A stretch of 57,226 nt of DNA from Candidatus Woesearchaeota archaeon (GTDB lineage: Archaea; Nanobdellota; Nanobdellia; Woesearchaeales; GW2011-AR9). The stretch lies in the NCBI GenBank assembly GCA_016181265.1, contig JACOZP010000009.1:1-57226 (forward strand). Direction: 5' to 3'. Positions within the stretch are counted from its first letter, which is position 1. Every line of letters starts with the position of its first letter. The notes under the pieces were generated by a model. It worked only from the letters and a program-made list of their open reading frames with translations. It did no database searches and was not told the origin of the DNA. The position numbers and the translations under genes were made by a program. Shown piece by piece: positions 9,842 through 20,050 of this stretch.

Positions 9842-10783
9842 TTAAATAATCTTTAGTGGGTCAGATAGTTTAGCACGATCTTCTTTACGGATAACTTTCC
9901 GCAGTTGAAGGTCACCAACACCAATGGCGTTGAACCTGCTTGCGTACATTATCTCGATGATTAAACGAGGCTTTTTGCGTGATCGTGAACCGTAGTGAAA
10001 ACATCTCGAGGCATTTATCATCAATGTTGATCCCGCTTTTCCCGTAAAGGGGATGGTCTCTTTAGGAGAGATATATTGATACATCTTCTCATCTGGAACG
10101 CGACCATCATAGTAGTTCATTTTCCGGGCAATCTCCGTTGATTTGTCTGCAGGGATAAGAGTAAACGGTCCAGCATCGTGATCAACATCGTGGACAGCAA
10201 TAAAAAATTGGAACCGGTTATGATCCCTTTTATCAAAATGAAATTTTTGTGAGTCTATGGTTTTATCATTAACATCAGTGTGCATTAAGAAGATGTTTCC
10301 TAATAAAGGCATTTCGCCAAGATAGTTAGCAACCATGCTGACAATATCTGGTCTGGTGGCAAATTCAATGAGCGGTTTTATCTCTTGAAAATCACAATAT
10401 CTTTTTTTCTCTCCATGTTTACCAATCAGAAATACTTTTGATTTGAAGTCTTGACTCTTCTGGTAATATGCTTCTACGTCATCTTTTCGCTGCTCAAATA
10501 CTTTTTGACAATGTGCGACGATGTCGCTAATGCCGGGGATATCTTCTGGTTGAAGAAAGAGGAACTGGCTCGTTTCTGGTAAGGAGAGGCGTGGGGGGTA
10601 CTGGCGCACGAGATCTTTTATTTTCCGTTTTCTGGTAATATATGCATACGGATGGGCAGTGATTTTTGCTCTTTTTATTATTTTCCAGCGATATTTAGCG
10701 GAAAAGCCCATCTTATTGAGAATGAAATTAAAGATCCGATCACTTCCTATTTTTCTTAGCCGAGCGATACTGTATTTATTCAT
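9842..10783 (-). CDS. Phytanoyl-CoA dioxygenase-like Fe(II)/2OG oxygenase
   Basis: KFHFDKRDHNRFQFFIAVHDVDHDAGPFTLIPADKS ... GSTLMINASRCFHYGSRSRKKPRLIIEIMY. Confidence 0.6.
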   Translation of the reverse strand: MNKYSIARLRKIGSDRIFNFILNKMGFSAKYRWKIIKRAKITAHPYAYITRKRKIKDLVRQYPPRLSLPETSQFLFLQPEDIPGISDIVAHCQKVFEQRKDDVEAYYQKSQDFKSKVFLIGKHGEKKRYCDFQEIKPLIEFATRPDIVSMVANYLGEMPLLGNIFLMHTDVNDKTIDSQKFHFDKRDHNRFQFFIAVHDVDHDAGPFTLIPADKSTEIARKMNYYDGRVPDEKMYQYISPKETIPFTGKAGSTLMINASRCFHYGSRSRKKPRLIIEIMYASRFNAIGVGDLQLRKVIRKEDRAKLSDPLKII

Positions 10784-10876
10784 GATCTATTTGCGAGAGA
10801 TATATTTTATTTATAATGCTTTCGGAAATTGGCTTCGGAATCCGAAATATTTAAAAAAAGACTGGTTTTCGCCTAA

Positions 10877-11680
10877 ATGATGACTTTTCACTCACTAAAA
10901 GATAAGAAGAAAGTGATCCGCCGAAGATCGTTCAAAGAAACCATCAAGCTAGCTGTTGTCAGAACTAGCAAACAGTTCTTAATGATTGATCTTGTGCGAT
11001 ATTGTATTGCCTTACTAAGATTTATCTACTTTACGAAGATTAGAAAGCGATTTCGCGTGTATAAAGGAGATAGAGAAAAAATTAGTGATAATACGATCTT
11101 TCATAATTTCCCCCGCTTTAAGAGTCTTGCTGTGATTAGATCAAACCTTCTCATTCGTCCACTTTCGATCATTGATCCCATTTATTCTCGATTAGAACAG
11201 ACAAGCGTTCTTTCGATTGGCCCAAAAGCGGAGGGAGAGCTCTTTAATCTGGTTGGCTATGGCTTCTCTCCCTCTAAAATAAGGGGTGTTGATCTCGTGT
11301 CTTACTCTCCTTGGATAGATGTGGGAGATATGCATCATCTCCCGTATCGTAATAACTCTTTTGATGTTGTAATGAGTGGCTGGGTTATTGAGGGATATAG
11401 TCGCGATCCGAAACAAGCAGCTGCCGAGATGCTTCGTGTCGTAAGAGATGGAGGTATTATCGCTGTTGGTATTGGCTGGTCTCCGGATTCATTTCGCCAA
11501 AAGTTAAAACAAACACGTGGCTACAATTTCGAGCGACGCTTAACTAGTGTGCAAGATATCCTTAATCTATATGGTAATTCAGTTGGTTCTATCTACTTTT
11601 CTCAAGACCTGCGTGAAGAGGCGAAAACAAGGGCATTCGGTCAAGATATTATGGTCATTTTTTCTGTTAAGAAGAATTGA
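10877..11680 (+). CDS. Class I SAM-dependent methyltransferase
   Basis: SVLSIGPKAEGELFNL, GVDLVSYSPWIDVGDMHHLPYRNNSFDVVMSGWVIEG. Confidence 0.75.
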   Translation: MMTFHSLKDKKKVIRRRSFKETIKLAVVRTSKQFLMIDLVRYCIALLRFIYFTKIRKRFRVYKGDREKISDNTIFHNFPRFKSLAVIRSNLLIRPLSIIDPIYSRLEQTSVLSIGPKAEGELFNLVGYGFSPSKIRGVDLVSYSPWIDVGDMHHLPYRNNSFDVVMSGWVIEGYSRDPKQAAAEMLRVVRDGGIIAVGIGWSPDSFRQKLKQTRGYNFERRLTSVQDILNLYGNSVGSIYFSQDLREEAKTRAFGQDIMVIFSVKKN

Positions 11681-11726
11681 TCTTCGTTTAATAATACTTA
11701 TAAAGAATTCTCTCTAATATCCCTGG

Positions 11727-12272
11727 ATGGGTTTGTATTTCTCTAAAGGGAAGAATGTCGTTCTACGACCACTGCTTTCTCGGGATATAACAGAAGATTA
11801 TATCTCCTGGTTTAATGATCCAGAAGTAAATATGTACTCCCGTAGGAGACTCTTTCCAACAAATGAATGGCAGGCGAAAGATTATCTTTTGCAAGGACAA
11901 GCAGATGGAGCAATCTTAGCAATTTGCAATAATGAGGGAAAACATGTTGGAAATATCAAGTTTGGACCGATTAATTGGGTTCATCGCTCTACGGAAATAA
12001 TGATTATAATTGGTGATAAGAAAGAATGGGGAAAGGGTTATGCACGGGAAGCGATGTACCTGATCGCGAAACACTTATTTAACGTCTTAGGACTGCATCG
12101 GATTGAGGCAGGAACAGTTAATCCAGCTTTTCTTACTGCTGTAGAAAAAATTGGCTGGAAACGAGAGGGCACTTTTCGCGAGGCTTACTTCTTAAATGGT
12201 AAATTCAAAGATATTGTAAAAGTTTCGTTATTACATCATGAGTTTATTGAGAGAGCTGAATTTGAACCATGA
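11727..12272 (+). CDS. GNAT acetyltransferase (RimJ/RimL-like)
   Basis: GDKKEWGKGYAREAMYLIAKHLFNVLGLHRIEAGTVNPAFLTAVEKIGWKREG. Confidence 0.85.
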   Translation: MGLYFSKGKNVVLRPLLSRDITEDYISWFNDPEVNMYSRRRLFPTNEWQAKDYLLQGQADGAILAICNNEGKHVGNIKFGPINWVHRSTEIMIIIGDKKEWGKGYAREAMYLIAKHLFNVLGLHRIEAGTVNPAFLTAVEKIGWKREGTFREAYFLNGKFKDIVKVSLLHHEFIERAEFEP

Positions 12273-13348
12273 CACTGAATGTTGGGATTATTGGTTGTGG
12301 AAATATTGCATCGTTGTATAGTAATGATTTCTCTCGCTGGCCAGTCACACATTTAGCGGCTTATACCGATCACCCTATGACAAAAGTAGTTGCTGTTTGT
12401 GATACCGATCCCTCGCGAGCACGTTCCTGCGCGGAGAGGTGGGATATTCCAAAATGGTACGCGAGCTATGTTGAGATGCTGCAACAGGAGAAGTGTGATA
12501 TCATTAGCATTTGTACCTCTTATGAAAGCCACGCGGAGATTATTAGAGAGATTGCTCGGTATCGTGTCCGTGCGATTCTTTGTGAAAAGCCGTTTACTCA
12601 TAATCTTGATGATGCTCGGGAAGTAACAGATTTGTGCAAGAAGAAGGGGATTTCTCTCGCCGTCAATTTTCAGAGAAGACATGACCGGTTGCATGAGTAT
12701 GTCAAAGAGAATCTTTCTTCTCTAGTTGGCGATGTTAAAAAAGTTACTTTCCTTTATTCTGGTGGAATTATTAATAATGGGAGTCATGCTTTTGACCTTC
12801 TTCGCTTCTATTTTGGAGAGATCTCATCTTTATCTTCCATTGTTGAAGATGGCACATCTGACGGTTCCTTTGCTATGGATCCTAATTTGACTGTCCATCT
12901 TCGGTTTACATCCGGCCTTTCGGTAGTACTGACTTCTTGTACAATCCCAAATCATTCTACTTTTGAAATGTCGATACTTGGTACGAAAGCAAGATTAGAT
13001 CTTCTGAACAAACCTTTCTTTGGTTATGATTATCGTTATTTTCCCTACGTTTCTTCTGAAACGCTTCCTTCTGTTACTTGTTCTTCGAGCGTTTTGAAAC
13101 ACACTCTCCCTAATGATTTCTCTCGTGATTTGCTTGTTAGGGCTATTGATAATCTAATTCAGAGTATAGAAAATAACGACCCTCATTTTGAACTTGTCTC
13201 TTCCGCTGAAAATGGTATTTCTGCATTAGAGTTAGTTTCAGCGGCGATCTTTTCAGCAAGAACACACCAAGAGATTACATTCCCTTTCACGCAGTCTCTG
13301 ACTTTACCACGATTACAAGGGGTGTTCACAACATGGAAGAGAAATTAG
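12269..13348 (+). CDS. Gfo/Idh/MocA-family oxidoreductase
   Basis: NVGIIGCGNIASLYS, VVAVCDTDPSRARSCAERW, CEKPFTHNLDDAREVTDLC. Confidence 0.9.
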   Translation: MTLNVGIIGCGNIASLYSNDFSRWPVTHLAAYTDHPMTKVVAVCDTDPSRARSCAERWDIPKWYASYVEMLQQEKCDIISICTSYESHAEIIREIARYRVRAILCEKPFTHNLDDAREVTDLCKKKGISLAVNFQRRHDRLHEYVKENLSSLVGDVKKVTFLYSGGIINNGSHAFDLLRFYFGEISSLSSIVEDGTSDGSFAMDPNLTVHLRFTSGLSVVLTSCTIPNHSTFEMSILGTKARLDLLNKPFFGYDYRYFPYVSSETLPSVTCSSSVLKHTLPNDFSRDLLVRAIDNLIQSIENNDPHFELVSSAENGISALELVSAAIFSARTHQEITFPFTQSLTLPRLQGVFTTWKRN

Positions 13349-14622
13349 CGCTGTTTGGAGGAGAGCCAACGTTTACGGGGGCTTTGCCGATAACAAATAC
13401 TATTGGTGTTGAGGAAAAGGAGGCAGTTAATAGGGTTATGGATCGCGGTATCCTTTCTAGCTTTGTGGGGAGATGGGATGATCGTTTTTATGGAGGGCCA
13501 GAGGTACGACGGTTTGAAAGTATATTTGCTCAAAAATTCAAAGTTAACAATGCGGTCTCGTTTAACTCAGCGACGACTGCTCTACAGGCAGCAATCGCTG
13601 CCGCCGGTATTGGGCCAGGAGATGAAGTAATTACCAGCCCTTATACTATGTCGGCAACAGCTTCGTGTATTCTTGCTAATCATGCTATACCTATTTTCGC
13701 AGATATCGATGAACATACTTTTTGTCTTGATCCGGTTGATGTTAGGAAAAAGATTACTCCTCGGACGAAAGCGATTCTATCAGTAAATATCTTTGGTCAT
13801 GTTCCTGACTATGATCAACTCTTAGCGATTGCTCGTGAGCATGGGTTGTTGTTGATTGAGGATTGCGCGCAATCGCCTGCTGCTTTTTATAAAGGAAGAT
13901 ATGCTGGAACAATCGGTGATATGGGAGTTTTTAGTTTTAACTTCCATAAGACGATGCATTGTGGTGAGGGGGGTGTTTTAGTAACTCAGGATGAACGTTT
14001 AGCTTTCCGCGCCCAGCTTGTGAGAAATCACGGTGAAGTGGTCTTGGATGAAGTTCCAGTGAGTGATTCTCGGAAACAAGAAATAGTTCTTGGTAGTAAT
14101 TATCGGTTAAGTGAGTTGCATGCTGCTATTGCGACCGAGCAGCTTCAAAAACTCGATTTTTTGACTAAAGCGCGTGTAGCTCTCGCGGATTACCTTACGC
14201 TAAAGCTTAAAGGAATTCCAGGTCTAGAATCCGTCTTTGTCAGATCTGGCTGTACTCATGTTTACTACATTTATCCACTGAAGTACGATGAGAATTATTG
14301 GGGTTTCCCTCGATCTAAATTCGCGCAAGCATTGAAAGCGGAAGGCGCGCCGATTGCAGAAGGGTATGTTAAGCCGTTATACTTAATCCCCCTTTATCAG
14401 CGCAGGAAAATGTATCCCAGAACTGCTTTTCCTTTTGTCTCTCTAGATTCTTCTGATGATCCCCATTATCAGAAGGGCAGCTGCCCTGTTGCTGAACGGA
14501 TGTATGAAAAGGAGTTACTCACTACAAATATCTGTCGATATCCACTGACGAGAGATGAAATAGATCGATTTATTTCTGCAATCCAAAAGATTGATCGCCA
14601 TAAAAGAGAATTACGGAGTTAG
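13333..14622 (+). CDS. DegT/DnrJ/EryC1/StrS PLP-dependent sugar aminotransferase
   Basis: VSFNSATTALQAAIAAAGIGPGDEVITSPYTMSATA, LLIEDCAQSPAAFYKGRYAGTIGDMGVFSFNFHKTMHCGEGG. Confidence 0.92.
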   Translation: MEEKLALFGGEPTFTGALPITNTIGVEEKEAVNRVMDRGILSSFVGRWDDRFYGGPEVRRFESIFAQKFKVNNAVSFNSATTALQAAIAAAGIGPGDEVITSPYTMSATASCILANHAIPIFADIDEHTFCLDPVDVRKKITPRTKAILSVNIFGHVPDYDQLLAIAREHGLLLIEDCAQSPAAFYKGRYAGTIGDMGVFSFNFHKTMHCGEGGVLVTQDERLAFRAQLVRNHGEVVLDEVPVSDSRKQEIVLGSNYRLSELHAAIATEQLQKLDFLTKARVALADYLTLKLKGIPGLESVFVRSGCTHVYYIYPLKYDENYWGFPRSKFAQALKAEGAPIAEGYVKPLYLIPLYQRRKMYPRTAFPFVSLDSSDDPHYQKGSCPVAERMYEKELLTTNICRYPLTRDEIDRFISAIQKIDRHKRELRS

Positions 14623-14628
14623 GTCTAC

Positions 14629-15639
14629 ATGGTTAAGACGATCTTTTTTTTTAGCCAAGACCCTGGCAGTGCTAATGCCCTTTTTCCGGTGATAAAGAAG
14701 ATACAAGAAAGAAAATGGCTTTTTAATGTATTCGTTTTCGCCACAAGACAAAGCAAAGAAATTTTTCGAGGCGAAGGAATTGATTTCACTGATCTTGATG
14801 TTCATCATTTCTCTCCGGAGAATTTCCCTTCCCCTGCGTTGATTATAGTTGGAGCGAGCGCGGGGTTATGTCCCGAAAAGTCAGCGATCCTTTTCGGGAA
14901 AGAAAGAGGTATTCCTACGCTTTCTATACTTGATTTTTGGAGCAATTACTCCTCTAGATATAGTGAGAAAGAAAATGATTTTGCGTATCTTCCTGATTTC
15001 GTCTTGGTGATGGATCAAAATGCTAGGGACCAAATGATTGAGTTAGGATTTTCTCAGAAAAAAGTTATCGTGACAGGTAATCCTTTTTTTGATACTTTCA
15101 AGCTTGCTTCTGTTCAAAACGATACGCGAGACATCCTTTATGTTTCTCAGCCAGAAGTGAAAGAAGGAAAGTACTCTCCGAACTATACTCTTCTTAAAGA
15201 TATTTTGGACGTCAAAAAAGAATTGAACATTCCCTCTTCTTTGATCATACGTCCTCATCCGAAAGAGGATTGTAATGCATACAATGAGTATTGCACCAGC
15301 GATATCGTTGTCGATTGTACTTCTTCCATTCGCTCCTTGTTACAGAAATCATCAATAGTTATTGGAAGACATTCCATGGTCCTCTTCGAAGCTGTTTTTT
15401 CGGGGAAATTGGTTCTGAGCTATCAACCAGAAAATGAATCTGTTGATCGTTTAATTACCAATATGATGGGCCTCTCTTATTGTGCGAGATCGAAAGAAGA
15501 GTTAATAGTTCTCTTTAAGAAAGCAACAAGTGGTGAATTAAAAAAGAAGGAGATTGGTATAGTTCCTTATCTTAATGATGGGAAATGTACCGAACGGGTT
15601 GTTGCAGAGATCGAAAAAATGTTGGTTTTATTTACATAA
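14629..15639 (+). CDS. GT-B-like polysaccharide biosynthesis protein
   Basis: FSQDPGSANALFPVIKKI, VIVTGNPFFDTF, LIIRPHPKEDC; similar in style to 4783-5925. Confidence 0.5.
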   Translation: MVKTIFFFSQDPGSANALFPVIKKIQERKWLFNVFVFATRQSKEIFRGEGIDFTDLDVHHFSPENFPSPALIIVGASAGLCPEKSAILFGKERGIPTLSILDFWSNYSSRYSEKENDFAYLPDFVLVMDQNARDQMIELGFSQKKVIVTGNPFFDTFKLASVQNDTRDILYVSQPEVKEGKYSPNYTLLKDILDVKKELNIPSSLIIRPHPKEDCNAYNEYCTSDIVVDCTSSIRSLLQKSSIVIGRHSMVLFEAVFSGKLVLSYQPENESVDRLITNMMGLSYCARSKEELIVLFKKATSGELKKKEIGIVPYLNDGKCTERVVAEIEKMLVLFT

Positions 15640-17164
15640 ATCTCTTTACGATTTTCTTAGCTTTACCAAGATCTATTCCAAATTTTCTTTCGATTGCTAA
15701 CAAGATCTGTTGATCTTCAACAGCGATGGCTCGTAAGAATAATGCGCTCAAAAAGTAGATTGAGATGAAAAATATGGAGAACAGCATAAACTTGACAAAA
15801 GATAGTGTCCCAGCGTATTGTAGATAAGAGTAGCCTAGTCCTAATGTAATGATCCCGCTGGCGATATATTTTAAGTAATATTTGCCTTGATAGTGAAATT
15901 TAAGGAGTCGCTTTGTTTCAAATAGGAAGATTACCTCGCGTAAGAAGATAGCTGTTGCCGTCGCGATAGCAGCTCCCATCAGACCATAGAGAGGAATTAG
16001 TACAATATTTAACGTAATGTTTAGCAAAGCTACAGAGATATTTATAGAGAGGATGAATTTTAATCGTTCGAATGTCTTGAGAACTTCTTCGGTCGGTCCG
16101 CTCATAACGCTGGCGAATGTTCCTCCCAGTAGAATTATCAAAGAAAGCGCAGCCGGTAGATATTCTTCTCCAAATAAGTATTTGATGATGGAGGAGGGAG
16201 AGAGTACGAGCAAAAGGAAGAATGGTAAGCTGGTGAAAAATATCCATCGCGCGACGACCGAGAAGAGAGCGGCAATTTCATCTACTTTTTCATTCGCTTT
16301 TAATTCGGCGATGATCGGGAAGAAAATTGAGGAGAATGTGGCGAGGAAGATGATAGCTGTTCCAGATAGAGAGAGGGCAATATTATAAATTCCTACTGCC
16401 GTGGCATCGGCAAGATAACCAAGCATGAATGTGTCTGTCCAACTAACAATATCAATAAAAACTGCTGAAAGAAAAAGCGGCAAGGAAAAACGCATAAGTT
16501 CTTTGTATTCTGGTATTGGCTTTACATTTGACTGGAAGAGAGGAGAGACACGATTTAAGAGAAAGAAAGCGATGATCAGCGCGAGGAGCGCTGAGACTAA
16601 AAAGGTAATAGAAATGGAAAGGACAGAACCTTCAATAAGGATTATGACTCCTACGAGAAATAAAGATATTGACTCTTTGCCAAAAGTGTTTGAATAAATG
16701 TTATATTCCGGCTTCTTAAATGCAGTAAACGCTTTACCAATTAATTTGAGCATTGTAAACGCAGGAATGCTTAACACCATGATTAGGAGAATCCAGCGAA
16801 GTTTTTGGTTATGAAAGACTTGTTCAGCAATAAACGGAGAGAAACTGACTAAGATAATGACGATGATGCTTGAAATAATTCCGGACGTTTTTAGGGCAGC
16901 GATGAGTGTTCCTTTAACTCGCTCTTTATCTCCAAGGCCGTTATAATGCGCGATAAACTTTACAATGCCATTATTTAATCCGACAGTGGCGAGCAGCGAA
17001 GAGATGTTAACTACCATTAGTCCTAAAGAGAAAAGACCAAAATCCTCTGGTCCAAGATAACGAGAGACAAGAAGTTTATAACAAAAACGGAAGATGTATA
17101 GTACGAAAGCCCCTAAGAAGATTATCCCTGCCCCTCTTGCTACTTTGCTAATTCCACTATCCAC
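15632..17164 (-). CDS. Polysaccharide flippase (Wzx/MATE-like, multi-TM)
   Basis: Hydrophobic 12+ TM; ARGAGIIFLGAFVLYIFRFCYKLLVSRYLGPEDFGLFSLGLMVVNI. Confidence 0.88.
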   Translation of the reverse strand: MDSGISKVARGAGIIFLGAFVLYIFRFCYKLLVSRYLGPEDFGLFSLGLMVVNISSLLATVGLNNGIVKFIAHYNGLGDKERVKGTLIAALKTSGIISSIIVIILVSFSPFIAEQVFHNQKLRWILLIMVLSIPAFTMLKLIGKAFTAFKKPEYNIYSNTFGKESISLFLVGVIILIEGSVLSISITFLVSALLALIIAFFLLNRVSPLFQSNVKPIPEYKELMRFSLPLFLSAVFIDIVSWTDTFMLGYLADATAVGIYNIALSLSGTAIIFLATFSSIFFPIIAELKANEKVDEIAALFSVVARWIFFTSLPFFLLLVLSPSSIIKYLFGEEYLPAALSLIILLGGTFASVMSGPTEEVLKTFERLKFILSINISVALLNITLNIVLIPLYGLMGAAIATATAIFLREVIFLFETKRLLKFHYQGKYYLKYIASGIITLGLGYSYLQYAGTLSFVKFMLFSIFFISIYFLSALFLRAIAVEDQQILLAIERKFGIDLGKAKKIVKRFM

Positions 17165-17214
17165 TAGCTATCTTTTACATAAACTATTTATAAGGCTTGT
17201 TAAAGAGGAGTCTC

Positions 17215-18735
17215 ATGGCTACGATTATCCTTGGTTTGGATGGAATGAGTTTAGAGCTCCTTGAATTATGCCAGAAGGATATGCCTAATCTCCATGGACT
17301 CCTTTCGAAGAGTGCTTATACTAGTGCCAAGAGTGTATTTCCCATTCTGTCTGGCCCGGCGTGGACGAGTATCCTCACTGGCCAGGGTGTTGGGAAGCAT
17401 GGCTTTCTTAATTCTTTTTATTATGATGATAAGATGCAGGTTAGGATTACCCAACCGGAAGATGTATCAGAAGAGCATTTGTACGAAACTCTTTCCCGAT
17501 TTGGGAAGAGAGTATTTGTGATGGATGTTCCTTTCTCTACTTCTCGTAAGATTAAAGGAGATTTCCTTGATTCTTATTTTTCTACAAAGGAAAAACGTGA
17601 TCAGATTGTGCCTGCCGATTTAGTTACACGATTTCCTAGCATCAGGAATTATCTTAACTACAAGCCGAAGATCAAAAATATGAATAAAAATATTCGAAGT
17701 TTTATTGAGATCATCAATAACAATGGGGAGATCATTAAAGATATCATCAATTCTAAGAGCTATGATCTCATGTTTTTTCAGCTTAGTATTGTTGATTGGA
17801 TCCAGCATAAAGCGTTGATTGAGATAAAGCACCGACCACGAAGTAGGAAAGCGAGAGTTTCTGTTTTGGTGCTTAGAGAGTTGGATCATTTAATTGGATG
17901 GATAATTTCTCACCTTTGTCCCGAGGATCATTTCTTTGTGATTAGCGATCATGGTGGGACAGAATTGGAGGGTACATTCTTCATCAATAGCTGGCTGCGC
18001 AAGGAAGGTTTCTTGAGATTAATGGAACCGGTGAAAAGGAAGAACAATCTAGATGGCAGTAGCAGCTCCCGTCTCTCAAATTTTCTGGGAGAGACTATTG
18101 GCTTTCTCGCTAAGACTGCTAAGAGTAATAGGCTTCTCTTGAACATGGCAAAACCAATTCATCGAAAAATGAGATCCTATTTTGGAAAAGATTTCAGCAG
18201 TGAAGAAAAGATTAATTACCAAGAAAGCAAAGCGGTATGTCTAATTAAGAATATTCCTATCATCAAGATTCTGGAAAAGGATTTCGTTAAGAGGGAGCAG
18301 TTAAAGAGGGATATAATGGCCCGGCTTCGTGATGATTTAGCTTTTACCTCGTGGGATATTCTTGATTATTATCATTGTTGTGATGCGTCTTCAGAGATTA
18401 AGGGGAGGTTACGCCATTTTGGAGATATTGTTGTTGATTTAGAGAAACAGGAATTAGATGTATTTTTAGGTAATCGGATTTTCCTGAAAGGTAAAACAAT
18501 GTTCCATGATGAGAATTCCATCTTTATTGGCTATGGTCCAGAGATTAAAGTTGGCAAAATCAAGCAAGAAATCTCTATTATGGATATTTGTCCAACAGTC
18601 CTTTACTTTTTCGGTATTCCTATCCCAAACAGTAAAGACGGAAAAGTAATGGATATTTTTAGGAAAGAATTTATCCCTCCCTCTCTGGAGTCACCAAAGC
18701 CCGATGATGAAAACATCGAGATGATAGATTGGTGA
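17215..18735 (+). CDS. Alkaline-phosphatase-superfamily type I phosphodiesterase
   Basis: ILGLDGMSLELL, MPNLHGLL, SGPAWTSILTG, FFVISDHGGTELEGTFFINSWLRKEGFL. Confidence 0.88.
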   Translation: MATIILGLDGMSLELLELCQKDMPNLHGLLSKSAYTSAKSVFPILSGPAWTSILTGQGVGKHGFLNSFYYDDKMQVRITQPEDVSEEHLYETLSRFGKRVFVMDVPFSTSRKIKGDFLDSYFSTKEKRDQIVPADLVTRFPSIRNYLNYKPKIKNMNKNIRSFIEIINNNGEIIKDIINSKSYDLMFFQLSIVDWIQHKALIEIKHRPRSRKARVSVLVLRELDHLIGWIISHLCPEDHFFVISDHGGTELEGTFFINSWLRKEGFLRLMEPVKRKNNLDGSSSSRLSNFLGETIGFLAKTAKSNRLLLNMAKPIHRKMRSYFGKDFSSEEKINYQESKAVCLIKNIPIIKILEKDFVKREQLKRDIMARLRDDLAFTSWDILDYYHCCDASSEIKGRLRHFGDIVVDLEKQELDVFLGNRIFLKGKTMFHDENSIFIGYGPEIKVGKIKQEISIMDICPTVLYFFGIPIPNSKDGKVMDIFRKEFIPPSLESPKPDDENIEMIDW

Positions 18736-18738
18736 TCA

Positions 18739-19374
18739 CTAGTGCAAAATCTCGTGCAGTCTCTCAGCGAGCTGGCATAATCTTCTTTCAGTAATCTTAG
18801 TTTTTCGAATTGGCTTCATCTTAACGAATTCTTCCTTTGTAAGAGGATCATAATGAATCTGCTTCTTGCCGAAAGTGCTATCAACGATAGAAGGTTGTCC
18901 CAGATCGCCGCGGAAAGGAAATAGTTTGAGATGGAGATGCTCTTTTTTCTCTTTCCACGTCGTAGTCTTACCGTACACTGCGACAGCGACACCTTCTTCT
19001 CGAGTAGATGAGATCGCTTTAAAGTTCGGCTGCTCCTCTGCCATGATTCTCGTCATTGCCGCATTCAGTTTGCTAAAAGCAAGACCATAATTCTTTGCAA
19101 GTTCAGGATTCCCTGCCAGCTGAGCAAAATGAGAAAAATGCCCTAAAGTCATCAGTTGTATTGTAAAATCTCGCTGATGATCCCCTCCTGTCTGGGGAGA
19201 TAATGTCGCAAACCAGCCGTTGACAATGGAATCGCCGATGCGAAAGATGACGATCGCATTATATTTTGTCCGCGTCCCGACGGGCAATATTGCTTCTTGG
19301 CACCAGACACAATCATCTTTGAGAGAAATGTCTTCTGCTAAGAGAATTTTTAATTGCTGTACAGTATTATGCAT
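18739..19374 (-). CDS. Divergent HIT-like protein A
   Basis: DDCVWCQ CxxC, LMTLGHFSHFAQLA, KEHLHLKLFPF; paralogous to 19436-20050. Confidence 0.6.
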   Translation of the reverse strand: MHNTVQQLKILLAEDISLKDDCVWCQEAILPVGTRTKYNAIVIFRIGDSIVNGWFATLSPQTGGDHQRDFTIQLMTLGHFSHFAQLAGNPELAKNYGLAFSKLNAAMTRIMAEEQPNFKAISSTREEGVAVAVYGKTTTWKEKKEHLHLKLFPFRGDLGQPSIVDSTFGKKQIHYDPLTKEEFVKMKPIRKTKITERRLCQLAERLHEILH

Positions 19375-19435
19375 GAACCATCTAACATCAAAAATGCCGT
19401 AACATTTATAAAAGATGTGAAAGGGGAATTTTTTC

Positions 19436-20050
19436 ATGACGCTTAGCGACTTGTTAGAACAAGCAACTACAACCAGTAGCGACTGTGTCTTTTGTGATTT
19501 TTCCACAGCCGATGTCGGAGACAAAGATAGCCGCGGTGCAGTAAAAGTATTCCAAACAGGTTCTAGTTTCGGGCAGGATTGGTATGGTATCCTCCAAACC
19601 GGTGTGATGTCTGATCCAATGAGTGGTTTTCGACTGTTACTTGTTCCTTTAGGTCATATTCAATCTTTTGCTGAAATCGCTAAAGATAGACGACTAGCAG
19701 AAAATTATGGAATTGCAACTGCACAGCTAAGCTTAGCGATGCAAAGAATCAGAGAAGAAGAATATGCTGGTACAGATACATTTACACCGGGTCAAATCGT
19801 CTATGGAAAATGTCATACTCCCGTAAATTCACAATCTCATCTTCATTTAAAACTGGATGAATTTAGCGGGGGGTTAGCACAAGCATTTCCTCCTGACGCG
19901 GGATGGATAAAAAAGCAGACCGGGCAGAGTGAAGGATCCATGGGAGAATTATATGTCAGAGCACGACCAGTCACAACAGTAGAATTAGAGTTGGAACGTA
20001 TCACCTCACTAGCCGATAGGTTGATTGACTACGCTAAGAGATCAATTTAA
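19436..20050 (+). CDS. Divergent HIT-like protein B
   Basis: SDCVFCDF CxxC, LLVPLGHIQSFAEIAKDRRLAENYGIA, QSHLHLKLDEF. Confidence 0.6.
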   Translation: MTLSDLLEQATTTSSDCVFCDFSTADVGDKDSRGAVKVFQTGSSFGQDWYGILQTGVMSDPMSGFRLLLVPLGHIQSFAEIAKDRRLAENYGIATAQLSLAMQRIREEEYAGTDTFTPGQIVYGKCHTPVNSQSHLHLKLDEFSGGLAQAFPPDAGWIKKQTGQSEGSMGELYVRARPVTTVELELERITSLADRLIDYAKRSI

